Shown here in pieces: positions 43,401 to 55,557 of a stretch of 64,000 bases of DNA. Positions within the stretch are counted from its first letter, which is position 1, and each line of letters starts with the position of its first letter. The notes under the pieces were generated by a model. The model was given only the letters and a program-made list of their open reading frames with translations. It searched no databases and was not told where the DNA came from. A program made the translations under genes and the position numbers. Source of the DNA: Panax quinquefolius (Eukaryota > Streptophyta > Magnoliopsida > Apiales > Araliaceae); contig CM035153.1 in the NCBI GenBank assembly GCA_020205615.1, forward strand, positions 80,179,853 through 80,243,852. Direction: 5' to 3'.

Positions 43401-43998
43401 TCCCATTTAAGGACATTCACGGTTGGCCACAGGTCCACCTTTGGCTACTACAGGTGTACCTACGGCACCCCTATATGGGTCCCACCCCTCCGGCTCGGTC
43501 TAGTTCGAGTTGCAAAGGAGTTCTTACAAGCTGAAAAGGCCAAATCAGGAATAAAAATGCTACGCGATTGAGCGGAATAGCCTGAAATCCTAGTTTTCAC
43601 GGGCCTAACTGTGGCTTTACATAACACTCATTGGTATTCACCCAAACACAAGGTACACTACACTAATGATCTCAGCTATTGAAAACTACACTTGGCAATA
43701 CCTCAGAAAGGTCTGATGCCTTTAGTTCAGGTTTGTAGTCCTAAAACCTTTTCCCCGGCGTGGGCGTCACGCATTTTCATCCATTGATGAACAGATCCCC
43801 AACGGGGGTGTCACACATTTTCAACTGTTGATACACACGTCAACGAAGGTCAAGCAGCCTTGACATTATCCCCAGCAGGAATCTCATCCGTTGATGCACA
43901 TGTCAACGAAGGTCAGGCAACCCTGACAATACCAACTATTGGCAGTAACTCCAACAGAGTAACGAAAAGACCTGGCGATACAAACCAGGGAAGGACAT
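43401..43998 (+). other. Tat 3' spacer, continuation between TK2 and the solo LTR
   Basis: There is no gene. It contains GC-richer imperfect repeats, including GTTGATGCACATGTCAACGA and GTTGATACACACGTCAACGA (about 43827-43850 and 43890-43912), both with a TTGA...TCAA inverted arrangement. CCACAGGT...CTACAGGTGTACC around 43435 resembles 49790-49830 in the 3' LTR. It ends in GACAT, the duplication of the solo LTR. Confidence 0.55.
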
Positions 43999-44676
43999 TG
44001 TGAAACCCCGAATTTTATGAAATAAAAGTATTCAATTTTTTTATTTTGGTAAATAGTTAAATTGATAAAAGTTTAAAGTTAAGGGTAATATGTGAAAATT
44101 TTGCAAAGTAAGCAAGTTTATATAAAATATTCGTTGTGTCGGGGAATATTCTTTTTGTCGGGGAATATCCGTACGATGGTACAATCATTGGTAGACCCCA
44201 CAATAGTTCGGATTGAGAAAACGACAAAAATATTTTTATGAAAATAACGACGGAAGTTTCACCGTTAAAACTGTTGAACTACTCGGTAGTAAAAGTACAG
44301 TAATACGCATGGTTGCATAGTAGCACACGGTATTGATTATTGATGCGTACGTGAGAAGCCAATGAGTTTTGTTCAATTATTCCTACAGTAATTGCTGGAT
44401 AGTATCTCACGTTATTTGATTCAATTATTGTCGATATTTTATATATTATTAAATTAATAATTGAGACGACGAAGTTATTAATATTATTATTTGCAATATT
44501 AACGATATGTAGAAGTTTTGCCAATTAGAGGTTTGGTCACCTAATTGTGCACCAATAGGAGAAATCCTTATTGGAAAGCCCCCTCTTTCCTGGGAACGAC
44601 CTGGTTGATTAATAGTGTGAATTATAATAATGATGATGAGTTTTGTTTTATTAGTATTAGTAATGTAATAAAACAA

Positions 44677-44985
44677 AAAAGCTTTTTATATAAAATAGAA
44701 TACTTTTATAAAGTTATTTGTTTTATTAGACTATAAATAGAATATATTACATTCTATTATCCATAGTGTTTTGCATAGTAAAATCTTTTTATATAAAACA
44801 GATTACTTTTATAAAGTTATTTGTTTTATTAGATTATAAATAGAATATATTATATTTTATTATGCGATAGTGTTGCGTAGTGCTGCGCATAGTGTTTTGC
44901 ATAGTAAAATCCATTAATATAAAACAGAATACTTTTATAAAGTTATTTGTTTTATTAGTTTTTAAATAATATATATATATTATAT
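44677..44985 (+). repeat. Tandem repeat, 103-126 bp units, in the solo LTR U3
   Basis: ACTTTTATAAAGTTATTTG recurs at 44702, 44805 and 44931, each followed by TTTTATTAGA and, in two units, by TATAAATAGAATATATTA. Intervening sequence has ATAGTGTTTTGCATAGTAAA. The array ends just before the TATA box at 45013, where enhancer-type repeats often sit, and each of the first two units contains its own TATAAATAG. Confidence 0.75.
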
Positions 44986-45284
44986 TATATTGCATAGTAT
45001 CCTTTCTATTTTCCTATAAATAGGATGCTTAGTTAGAATTGAAATCACACCAGAAGTTTAGAGAATTCTTCTTCTATAATCTTGAGCGTATTTCTTTAGA
45101 GTTTAAGAAAGCTTTGAGCGTAGTGCAAGTTTTCTTCAAGTATATCCTTGCCCTACCAGTCGGAATACTTTTCTTTCTAAGGTAAGGGGTATTATTCTTT
45201 CGTATTCATGAAGAGAATTATTTTCCTTCAATACTCGTAAGAGTTGTTATTCCATTCTTCATTATTATGTTGGAATAACCTGTT

Positions 45285-45640
45285 TATGCGAAGTACCGCA
45301 TACATGGTGAAATTCTTCTATTATTCTGTTTTTTATTATTTTATCAGAATATCATGTTTGTGTGTTTACGCATGACCTGGTTCCATTCTTTATTATTCTT
45401 TCCGAATATCCTATCTGTGCGTTTACGCATGACCTGGTTCCATTATTTATTATTCTGTTGAGAATAACCTGTTTGTGTGATCTATCACATGCATGGTGAA
45501 TTCTTCTGTTATTCTATTCTTTATTATTCTGTTGGAATAAACTGTCTATGTGGAGTACCACATGCATGGTGAATGATCCTTTGTATTCATTCCTTATTAA
45601 ATTGTAGAAATGATCTGTCTACGTGGATTACCGCATGGCG
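45285..45640 (+). repeat. Repeated small hairpins downstream of the solo-LTR TATA box
   Basis: Six units of 60-80 bp contain short hairpins followed by CATG-rich sequence. Examples are TATGCG-AAGTAC-CGCATA at 45285, TGTGCG-TTTA-CGCATG near 45416, GTGTGA-TCTA-TCACAT near 45475 and ATGTGG-AGTA-CCACAT near 45548. Stems differ between units but stay paired. Confidence 0.65.
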
Positions 45641-46929
45641 GGTGAAAATCCATTTGCAATTTCGTAATATTTCGGACCCTCAAAAATTCTGGAAAGTCAT
45701 AATATGTGCATTGGACTGTTGATTATGATGAAAGTCATAATAAAAGCATTGGACTGATGAAAATCATGGGTATATGTAGTATAAGTAAGTGTTATGATGT
45801 GTTATGTTGGTTATTATGTGAAAACATGAAAGTTTCTTAGAAATCACAAAGGGTTGAAAAATAATATTTTGGTAAAAATGGAACATGAAATTCAATTGAC
45901 CATATCTCCTATTATATTTTGAATTTTTGAGTGTGGTCAAGTTCTATAGTTAGATTTATGAGTTTTCTAACTTATCCAAGTGGAATCATTGGAAAAGGTG
46001 TTGTAGATTTTCGTGTGGACTGATTTTAGTAAAGGAGTCAAAAACTACAAAATACCAAAAAGCTACTGCCCAGAAATTTAAAAGGGCATTTTCGGCCACT
46101 TAATTTATGAAAAAAATTCCGGCCTTTTGGGACATGAAAATATATGGTATAAAGTACCTACTGTCCAAAAAATGAGCTCATTCCGACTTAAAATGAGCAA
46201 GTTATGACTATTTCAATATTTAGTTTTTTCTGAAGAAAAACGCTATAACTGAAGTTCTATAACTCCGATGACCATAAAATTTAAACTGGAAGCTCACGTT
46301 AACATGTGTAAGATCCTGCTAAGATTTGGGAATTTCTGGAGTTAAACTTGGTGTAGCTAATTTCTTAAGGAATTAATTAGAAATTGATTTTTGAAAAATA
46401 CTTAGGGGAGTTGAAAAATTTTAAAAAAATACTTGCTGTGTATGAAATATATGTATATATGTTTGGACAAAGGTAAGAAAAATAATAAGTTGATTTGGTA
46501 ATTTTTCATGAAAATAGTTTAGTTACAAACATATGAGTTAAATATGTTATGTGCAGTTGAAAAATGGTAAATATGATTTTATGGCTTGGAAATTCTATAT
46601 AGGGTATATGCAGATTTTTGATAAGGGATTTGATCATGGGTGATAAAATCTTATGAGTATGGAATTTTTGAATGATTAAATGCATTATTTGGTAAAGTGT
46701 AAACAATTGAAATAAATTGTTTATAAGTTTAAGAAATAATTAAAATATTGTTATAATATTAATGATATTAGATTATGAGATTATTAAGTGATTGATAACA
46801 TTGAGATATTCTTGAACCCTGGATAAATTATATTATAAATGTTTAATATTTATCCTTTATATCATTTGATTGATTCTTTATATCGTTGTCATGATCCCCA
46901 CGCTTATATTGTGTTGAAAGTCATATGTG

Positions 46930-47275
46930 ACTTACGTGCATAGATGGACTTGGTATGATTATGACCAGGGATTATTCGGTATAATCATGACCGTAATGTT
47001 ACAAATGATGTGGTAAAAGTCATCTTTGGCCAGTAGTTCATAGATGGACTTGGTATGATTATGACCAGGGATTATTCGGTATAATCATGACCGTAATTGA
47101 AAACACGAATATCCTTGTCTCGTAGTGCATGGATAATTCTTGGTCGTGATACTATTAAGCTGAGTCTCAACATTATTGGTTTTATAGTTGTATATCTTTG
47201 GCCTGTAGTGCAAAGATGAACTGTTGGTTATTGGTTATACAGTTGTATATCTTTGGCCGTAGTGTAAAGATGAAT
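46930..47275 (+). repeat. Duplication and hairpins near the end of the solo LTR
   Basis: CATAGATGGACTTGGTATGA with the following TTATGACCAGGG and ATTATTCGGTATAATCATGACCG occurs at 46938 and again at 47040. ATTCGGTATAAT-type inverted sequence is present in both. Then ATCTTTG(N10)CAAAGAT follows at 47194-47217 and a shorter relative at about 47249. Confidence 0.7.
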
Positions 47276-48460
47276 TTATTAGTATGATTATGAGCAAGAA
47301 TTATGATTTGGTATAATCATGACTTTTGATGTTTCAGGTGAAGATAGGTGATGAAAATTATCTTCGTCCTGGGTGCGAAAAGGAATTCAGAATCACAATT
47401 TTGATTATGAGTTATTCATATTATTGTGGATAGGAATTGATGATTGATGTTAAAGGGATAAAAGATTATTGGTGGACTTTTAACATGGGGAAGATAATAG
47501 ACCTAATGGTCTATTTGACTCTTTTAATGGATTTCTCATTTCCATGCAACTATGGTTGAAAAGTTTTATCATCAACCATATGTTCTAAATCTCTGATTTA
47601 TTTTTGACGAAAGCTATGTATAATTAAAATATCTTTAGTTATGATATTCTTTTCTGGGCTAGTTGTGCTCACCCATTTGCTTCACATTTCCTTTCAGGTA
47701 ATAAGAGTGTAGCTGGGTCGAGCGGGGATTACAGGGGGATAGAACGGTGTTCTATAGCTGTTGAAGTTCTCCCTAAATAGTATTTAAATAATTTTATTGA
47801 GAACTTAAGATAAGTGTGTCGTATTGTATACGTCATTTGATATTTAATTTTGGTGAACCGAATAGGGTGAGGTGAAACCAACTTTGGAAGGGTGTTTTGC
47901 CACTATCATACAAGATGTCTAATGACATACAATCTTATGTTATCATAAGACAGGGTTGTGCACATCCACTTACTGAGAATATTTACGAGCACTACGTATA
48001 TGATCTTGGAGTTTATTTGAAATATAATTTTCACTTGGAGATAGTGGAGATAGTTATCTGTCAAGAGAAGACTCACCATTGGATAGAAGATGATAGTAAT
48101 CTTCACATTTTTCTTTAGGTTCTATTGGGTCAACCAAGGATAATTCTGTGAACATATGATATCTATCATTACCTAGAAGCATGGCCTCCCATGTACGAAG
48201 GTTTCCTTGAGCACTTCCCAAAGATTTTAATTTCTAAAACAGTTTTTGACTATACTTTTATGTAAAGTATCATTGTAAGGTTGTGGTTGAGGCACCATGA
48301 GAATTACATACATTTGTATTAAAACTCACAATTAACACTGTCGTATTCTATACAATAGTTCAACCGTTGTGTATATGAATGTTGTATTTGATTTTTATAG
48401 TGTGATATCTGGCAACTTAGGATGGGTGCTGTATACCTATTTTGGGCGAGTCACAGACAT

Positions 48461-48871
48461 CCTCATCGAGGAGGACCGAAGATGGAATATGTTAAACACA
48501 TCCTCAACAGACAAAGCTCTATCCCCACAGAATCTCTTATACATGAGAGAAACATCTTCAGGATAAAGTCTATATCAGGCATTCAAGACTTTGGTGATAA
48601 CCTGAACGTCAATAATCCTAGAGATTCCTGGTAGCTGTGGATCATGCATCTAAGATAGTTCATCAGGCCGGTTACTTATTATCGCCCCTGGTAGAAGCAA
48701 CGTGGAGCCGGCAATCATCCCATCATGTTGGAGAACAATCCAACAAACCACATACATTTTCATCATGTTGTTATGCATTGCATCACAATTATTTTGTTGC
48801 ATTTCAAGTGTCTAGTATTCTTTATCCTATCCATGCCATTGCATTGCATGTATATGATAAAGAGGGGCATC
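48461..48871 (+). other. Tat 3' end: spacer and polypurine tract
   Basis: No gene is recognised. ATAAAGAGGGGCAT (48856-48870) is a purine-rich tract directly before TGAAGACACTC, which resembles the TGTAGACACC start of Tat-type LTRs. The tract would prime plus-strand DNA. Confidence 0.6.
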
Positions 48872-49840
48872 TGAAGACACTCAAAATTTTTCTGCCTACC
48901 TGTTACTAACATTGCAGGAAGTGTAGAATCTTCTTTCAGAGATAACCCTGGAAGACAACTCAGCTTAATCCCGGAAATACCAACGGAAGTTCAGTTCTAA
49001 CCCGAAAAAAACACCAGGAGTATCATTTTCCCACCTCAGAGATAACCTTGGGGAAAGCAGTGCAAATACCAAAAATTCCATCAGAGAAGGCTGATTTGTC
49101 TTAGAGATAACACCGAGATGTTCAGTCTCAGTCCCGGAAACAACACCGGGAAAGATCATGTCAACCTTGGAGATAACCCCAAGGAGTGCAGTTACAGTTC
49201 CGGAGATAACCCCGGAGATGCTTGTTTCAACCCATGCAGTCAGCTTTAACCTCGGGACTCACACCGAGGCACTCAATTCCCAAACCTGGAGATAACTCTG
49301 AGAGGACATGCACACCTCAGAGACAACCCTAAGGACATTCCACACTTACAGCAGCCCAATCTCAGAGATAACCCTGAGCAACGTCTGCTTTATCACCCAA
49401 AATCGAAGATAACCCCGGTGAAGGGTAAAATCATCAAATTTCCACCTCAACCCCATATGGCGCCGTCTCAACAAACATCTCAACATACATTCTACACAAC
49501 AATATCCCACAAGAACCAAGGAGTTGCAATCCCGAGTGACTACTACGCAAGACAGAACACCGGATAGAATTTGAAGATTGAAGATATAGGACATGGTTCC
49601 ATCTTCCTGACTTTGAAAAACCTCTAATCCCATGTCATTGCATAGCTCCTGACAACAACAGTCCAAAAAAAGTCTTATACACCTCAATCGGATGTTCGAA
49701 TTAAAGTTCTGCAAGTTCGAGCGGACATCACCTTGCACGTATACACGTACTTCGAGGCGGTGGGACCCGAGGAGATCGGGGCACCCCGGGCAGCCACAGG
49801 TGCATCTGCGGCTACCGCAGGTACACCTGTGGCTCCCAGA

Positions 49841-49850
49841 TCTATAAATA
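49841..49850 (+). promoter_or_regulatory. TATA box of the Tat 3' LTR
   Basis: TCTATAAATATAGGG lies about 970 bp into the LTR, directly after a GC-rich segment with CCACAGGTG/CACCTGTGG inverted motifs. It is a good plant TATA consensus. Confidence 0.6.
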
Positions 49851-50189
49851 TAGGGCTTGGGGTGGCCATATTCAAAAAGAAAAAAGGCGAGGAAGCCCTG
49901 TCAAATTTGCTCTGTACACACCCTATATTGAGTGGTTTCTCATTTTAAACACTTGTGAGCTCACATATAGCTATATTTTTACCGGCGGGAGCCGAGTGTT
50001 CATCCACTTAATGCTATAGAAGTCTTCTTTGGCAGTCCACTGTAAGCCTTCTTACACACTATAAAGCCTTTCCCTTCATCTTTGCACACATTCTTCTTCA
50101 CATTGAGAGTCGTGTTGTGTGTATAAGCCCAAACTTTGGTCCATTATTTTCATTTCTGTTTGTATATATATACTTATATATATATATAT

Positions 50190-50560
50190 ATACATTTCTG
50201 TCAGGCCTGGAGTTTACTTCGTGGCCTTTTACTGCTTTATTTACATTTCGTCCCGCTTGGAGTTTACTTCGTGACGGTTGATCATTTTTACTACTTTATT
50301 TACATTTATTCCCGCTTGGAGTTTACTTCATTGCGGTTGATCATATTTATTGCTTTATGTACATTTCTGATCCTCCATAGAGGTGTTTCGTGGTGGTAGA
50401 TCATGTCACTATATATATATTTACTGCTTTTATACATTTACATTTCTGATTCCCCATGGAGGTGCTTCATTGTGGTTGATAATGTCTCTATATATATTTA
50501 CCGCTTTTATATATTTACATTTCTGATCCACCATGGAGGTGCTTCGTGGTGGTTGATCAT

Positions 50561-50602
<42 letters not shown>
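50190..50602 (+). repeat. Minisatellite of about 65-80 bp units followed by (TA)n
   Basis: Six or seven units contain TTTACTGCTTTATTTACATT, then a GGAGTTTACTTCGT or GGAGGTGCTTCGT variant and GGTTGATCAT. Units drift from the GGAGTTTACTTC form on the left to the CATGGAGGTGCTTC form on the right. The array ends in about 20 TA repeats (50562-50602). Confidence 0.8.
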
Positions 50603-50604
<2 letters not shown>

Positions 50605-51147
50605 TTATTACTTTTCATATAAACTGCGACATCATATGAGCCTAGGAATCATGTGATCACAGATTCAGTCTACTAAATCTAGATTCGGTTCCCGTGATGG
50701 ACATTTTTAGCTGTAAGTAGCTTGTAAATTATTCACGGTGTATGAATGTCCTTAGATGACTTTCATGCCCATGAGGAATTCGGCACTACTATATATTATT
50801 TTCTTGAAGATGCTTCGCATCTAAAAAATAAAAGTAACCAAGCCAAACATTTAATAATAAAAATGGAAGTATTAAAGGTCTCAATTACTATTGAGCACAG
50901 GGTTTGAAAAAACCTCTTTTATAAAACATCATTGCTATATCTTGTTTAAAAGTAATTTATTCATAAAAATTCAAACCCTTTGTATATAGGTGCGAACGAT
51001 GCCTCACACCACTTCCAAATAACAACACATTGACTCACACATACACACACATTCATATAACAGTTTCCTAAAAAGTGGCAGTCACCGTGGTAACACAGAT
51101 GTCGGGGGGGTGCCTAACACCTTCCCTCCACATAATCAAGCCCCCGA

Positions 51148-54100
51148 TATGACGCTCCCAAATTCAGACACTCATATCTCGAATTTGGTTCGTCACGCTA
51201 ATTTTAATATCATACTAAAATCATCAACAAAGGAAGTAATAGAATATTTTACATCGTTATAATATAAATATTCGTGTCCCAAGGTACCGTAACCATTACT
51301 ACAACAATCCAATGATTACATTTAAACATACTTTAATCATCCTTAATACATCATTATAATCATAATAATAATAATTATACTTCTACACTTAAAGGACTAA
51401 GCTATTCTGTAGCCTTGCCCTTTCATTTGTCCTTCCTTGAGGTACCGCTTTGCTCTGCCTTAACTGTAATGTTTTTAGGAAAGCAAGAATGAGAAATAAT
51501 TTTGCCCAGAAAGTAATATAGCAAGAAGAATAAGCAATTATAGAATTTGGATCTTCAAAGGTATAACAATAATTGATAGTTCAAGGATACCAAGAAATAT
51601 CAAGAGTATTCAATAGGTGTCACTATAGACTGAAGGATATTTTCAAAATTTATTCATTTCAAGGTTCAATAAGAATGAACATTGAGCAGTCACTAAGGAC
51701 TAAGAACTCTTACTAGAATTAACAGTATTATACTGCAATCCAAGATAAATGAGTACAACAGGTGATCAGCCTAAAGTACCCTACGTTATGCATAACATTT
51801 AATCATACTCATGTGCGCACGTCGGTTCCCCGATAATATAAAATTTCCCCTTTTTTAAAAGGGTTGTTCGTCTCAGTAGATTTACAAGAGTCTGCACCAA
51901 GTCAATTGGTTTTGGTAGCTTTCTTAACACATGATTATAGTCTAGCAGAATCAAAGGCTTAGACCACTTTTATAATGCATTTATTAACGATAAGTCCAAT
52001 GCTTGTAACAATGTTAAGGCATACAAATGATTTTTGAATAGTAATAGGTATTTACTCGATATAAGTATGGCAACAATTCAGGTTATACAATATACAATGT
52101 AAAGAGTTTAGAAAACTTGCATTCAATAAGAGAATCAAACGAAGTTCGAGAATTTGAACAAAATCCAAAGTTGTGTGAGTTAGGAGACTTGCCTTTAGTG
52201 TTGATTACCATTTATATCGTAAAATCACCTCAATGAACTATGTTATCCTATTTATGTATGTACATGTATTCATTAGTCATACACCTTGACATACATATCC
52301 ATTTATACTTCTCACACATATTTAAACTCATGTAGTCTATACACATTCAAACTCATAGATGTATATTTCACATTTGTTCTTACTTTTGAAAATCTTTAGT
52401 ACTATATGCTCATCATTTATTTGTATTTGTAAAATATTACTTACTTCACATCTTTTAAGTTGTTTCACATATTAAAGAACCATTAAGCTAGTTTGGCCCT
52501 TTATTAAAGTTACTCATACATTTCCATTTTTCAAAGTTAAAAGAGCTCAATATATCAATTGCTAACTATAGTATTCATTAAACCAAATAAAATTGCCAAA
52601 CAACTTCTTTCTACACATGCTTGCATAGTATATAAAATGCCTAACTAGATGTGTAAACATGTCAATTATCTCTAGAGGCATAAAGCATCCTATCATATTT
52701 GTTCAAAAGTTCCCAATACAAGTCATAGAGTTTTCAACTTAATTGGTTTTCAATTATTAAGATGTCATGACTAACAATGTATACATGCAAAGTATGTTGA
52801 ATCCACATATTATATGTATTTATGAGACTAACTAAGCTATAAACATATTCTCAAAAGGTTAGATTCAAAAAGGCATAAGGTTTTATAAACATGATTTTTG
52901 ACTTTTAACTTTTCATTCAAAAGGTTATGATTCAAACTCCAAACTTACTAAAACATCTTGCAATATACATTGACACATGTTTAAGTTATGTATGCTCTTG
53001 AAGTGAAGTGAAGTTAAGACTTCTTGCATCAAAACAAAACAACCACAAAAATAAGTCATTGCGACACCCTCACGGCCAAGGCCTTTTAGACTACTGGGAC
53101 CCCAGATCAAAGGCGAAAGCTTGTCCACTACTAAAGATCTTCCCCCCCCCCAAGGGCAGGGCCTTATACACAAGATGATGACCCACGGGCAAAGTAACAT
53201 GGCTCATTCTTGCCTTAAGAACACAGCTTCCCCACAGCGAGCTATTATTTAATTTTCAACCCAACAACCATCCAAACAACAATGTAATGATGTATAATTG
53301 ATATAAACTTGCTAGAAAACATCCCTAGCCTGCTTCTAACAATCCTAAACATACAAATAATTAAATTTAAGGATCAATTCAAGATTTTTGGCATTTTTCC
53401 AAAGTTTAACACATTTAGCGATTCTCTTCACTACGGATTCGTTACTTGACCAATTTACTTTGTTTAACTTTTATTGATTTCGTATTCAACCATATCAACA
53501 ATGTCTAGCATCAATTTACACATTCTAGCATACTTTAACCATAAACTTTTCAACTCAAAACAAGTATTGTTATACTTTTCTAAGAACGTTGCAGAAACTT
53601 GAGTTTAGGAACATATAGAGGAATATTACCTTTTGTTGAGTTGAATTTCTACTCTAGCTTCACTTTGCAGATTATATAAGCTCCACCCAACCACACTCAC
53701 ACACACTTGAAGTTTTAACATATAATTAGCAAAATGGTTGTGAATGAGAAGGGCTCCATTTATAGGAATGGTTGTGACCAATTTAAGCTTTACTCAATGA
53801 ATTAAACCATTGGAATGGAGAAGAAGCTGATGGTTATGAAGGTTTTGGTAGAAGAGTACCATGTATACCACTCCCCTCCTCATAATTTTCTAGCTATGTG
53901 GTTGGTAATGAGGGACTAGACCAATAACCTATTACATGAAGAAGAAATAGAGTGACACTCAATTTGGGACACTACCAATACTCAGCATTTGCAAGCCATT
54001 ACTTAGCATACTTAGGTTTATTTGTCAATTGTCCAAAAATGTACATACATATACACCCACTCATATAATACACATAGAATTATATAATCCATGGACATTG

Positions 54101-54759
54101 GATTAATTCAAATATTATTTACCCTAAACTAGGATATAATTTAATTGGGTACCAAAATTACTTCTTATTCCAATTTTACATAGATATTAAAATAATCACT
54201 TATTATTAATTATTTATTCAATTAAAGTTATTTCATCTCATAGGTTTAAAATACCCATTTAATTAATCCCACACACCTCTTGATGTGTATATATAAGTTT
54301 TTTCACACAACTTGATAAATTATATAAGTTAAGCTTACTTTTACCATATAGTTCTATATAATAATTATTTATATTGCAATGTCACACCTAATTTTATATT
54401 TGAATGAAAAACCTTATTATATATGATTTCTCCTTACATGCTTTTTGTTCATGATATTAGGAATTAGTCAATCACCTTATGTAATTATTTGTTTATTACT
54501 AGTACTAATTAATTCAATCCATTTCATCATTAATTAAATTAGTACTTTCTCATTTCACCACTTTGCCACACTAGGCATAATTCTACAAGCTCAAACTAAG
54601 CTTCTCATCATTTCTGCTACATTGCTTAATTATCACATACTTCATCAATTACATTAATTTCCACTCTCATGCCAATACTATATATATTTATATTCAAATA
54701 AATATGAAAACAATATTTATTCTCAATATTATAATTTATTAAAATTCGCGGGTATTACA
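51148..54759 (-). repeat. TK3 3' LTR (3612 bp)
   Basis: The inner end TGTAATACC abuts the purine tract and the outer end reads TATGACGCTCCC on the + strand. A TATA box (minus strand CCTATAAATGG) is at about 53757-53767. There is a run of nine C at about 53140. No gene is present; the 91-codon minus frame at 52925-53200 shows no domain. Confidence 0.75.
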
Positions 54760-54802
54760 TCCTCCCCCCTTAAAAGAATTCCGTCCTCAGAATTATATAA
54801 GG

Positions 54803-55557
54803 TTACACAAATAAATGGGGATAATCCCTTCGCATCTTATCTTCTAATTCCCATGTGGCCTCTTCGGTATCATGGTTTCGCCAAACCACTTTTACAGAAG
54901 GTATAAACTTATTCCTAAACGTTTGCTCTTTTCTATCTAGTATTTGAATAGGAATTTCCTCATACGTTAAATTTTTCTCTACTTAAATAGGCTCGTAAGA
55001 GATCACGTGTCTATAGTCAGGCTTGTATGGACGTAACACTGAAATGTGAAACACGTTGCGAATGTGTTCTAATTCATGTGGTAATGCAACTTTGTATGCC
55101 ACTTCGCCCACTCGTTTCAATATTTCGAATGGTCCTATGAACCTCGGACTCAATTTCCCTTTCTTTCTGAATCTGTTCTTTCCCTTCCAGGGAGACACCT
55201 TCAAAAACACAAAACTACCGACTTCGAAGTCTCGGTTCTGACGATGCAAATCGGCGTACTTCTTTTGGTGATCTTGAGCCGCTACCAATCTGGCCCTTAT
55301 CGTTGTTACCATGTCGGCCGTTTGTTGAACTAATTCCAGTCCCAAAAGTCATCGTTCTCTGACTTCGTCCCAACATAATGGTGTTCTACATTTTCTCCCA
55401 TAAAGAGCTTCATATGGCGGCATACTAATACTTGCATGATAGCTATTATTGTAAGTGAATTCTAACAACGGTAAGTGGTCATCCCAGTTTCCCTTGAAGT
55501 CCATCACGCAAGCTCTAAGCATATCCTCCAACGTTTGTATGGTTCGGTCACTCTACC
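54803..55557 (-). pseudogene. TK3 integrase C-terminal half with chromodomain
   Basis: One frame runs from [20 protein letters not shown] through [18 protein letters not shown], a TGA at 55346-55348, ELVQQTADMVTTIRARLVAA, KVSPWKGKNRFRKKGKLSPR and HIRNVFHISVLRPYKPDYRH, a TAA at 54980-54982, then NLTYEEIPIQILDRKEQ and VVWRNHDTEEATWELEDKM. The last part is a chromodomain. Two in-frame stops and no frameshift show substitution decay only. The upstream core is cut by TK4. Confidence 0.9.

Larger units (their letters stand above)
43999..48455 (+). repeat. Solo LTR (4457 bp) of a Tekay-related family
   Basis: It starts TGTGAAACCCCG, ends GGGCGAGTCACA and is flanked by GACAT on both sides (43994-43998, 48456-48460), with no internal region, so LTR-LTR recombination removed the body. 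It shares the U3 block (44512-44610), TATA box (45013-45024, CCTATAAATAGG) and hairpin motifs with the Tekay LTRs but is far longer. Extra length comes from tandem repeats at 44677-44985 and 45240-45660 and from a region 45660-46900 without homologues in the window. Confidence 0.85.
12554..51147 (+). mobile_element. Tat-lineage Ty3/gypsy element forming the platform of the nest (interrupted)
   Basis: The pieces are 12554-17282, 26363-31594, 43401-43998 and 48461-51147, which rejoin cleanly when the insertions and one copy of each target duplication are removed. The first piece has Tat-type pol with a second RNase H domain between RNase H and integrase. The later pieces hold a spacer, an antisense PMD gene, a polypurine tract (48856-48870) and the 3' LTR. 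The upstream part (gag, 5' LTR) lies left of the LARD-like insertion and outside the window. Assigning all four pieces to one element is inference from TSD-bounded insertions and the order of parts. Confidence 0.65.
48872..51147 (+). repeat. Tat 3' LTR, cut at its right side by TK3
   Basis: It begins TGAAGACACTC after the purine tract. It contains nine or so GAGATAACCCC-type repeats (48938-49420), a GC-rich segment, a TATA box TCTATAAATA (49841-49850) and, downstream, a minisatellite (50190-50575) and a (TA)n run. The sequence CCTAACACCTTCCCTCC near 51112 is common near the ends of plant gypsy LTRs. TK3 follows at 51148 with CCCGA before it. The true LTR end is not visible. Confidence 0.6.
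51148..55557 (-). mobile_element. TK3: Tekay-type chromovirus, reverse orientation, 3' part only
   Basis: On the minus strand a pol end (integrase and chromodomain, 55557-54803) is followed by a purine tract TTAAGGGGGGAGGA and a 3' LTR from TGTAATACCCGCG (54759) to GGGAGCGTCATA (51148). The LTR is 3612 bp, unlike the 2.6-kb LTRs of the other copies. TK4 inserted into the integrase at 55558, so the rest of TK3 is presumably right of the window. The 5 bp before the LTR are CCCGA; the matching duplication cannot be seen. Confidence 0.85.

Noticed and set aside
50136..50639. Open frames with YIYIYI stretches
   Set aside because: They are translations of TA repeats and the 65-80 bp minisatellite.
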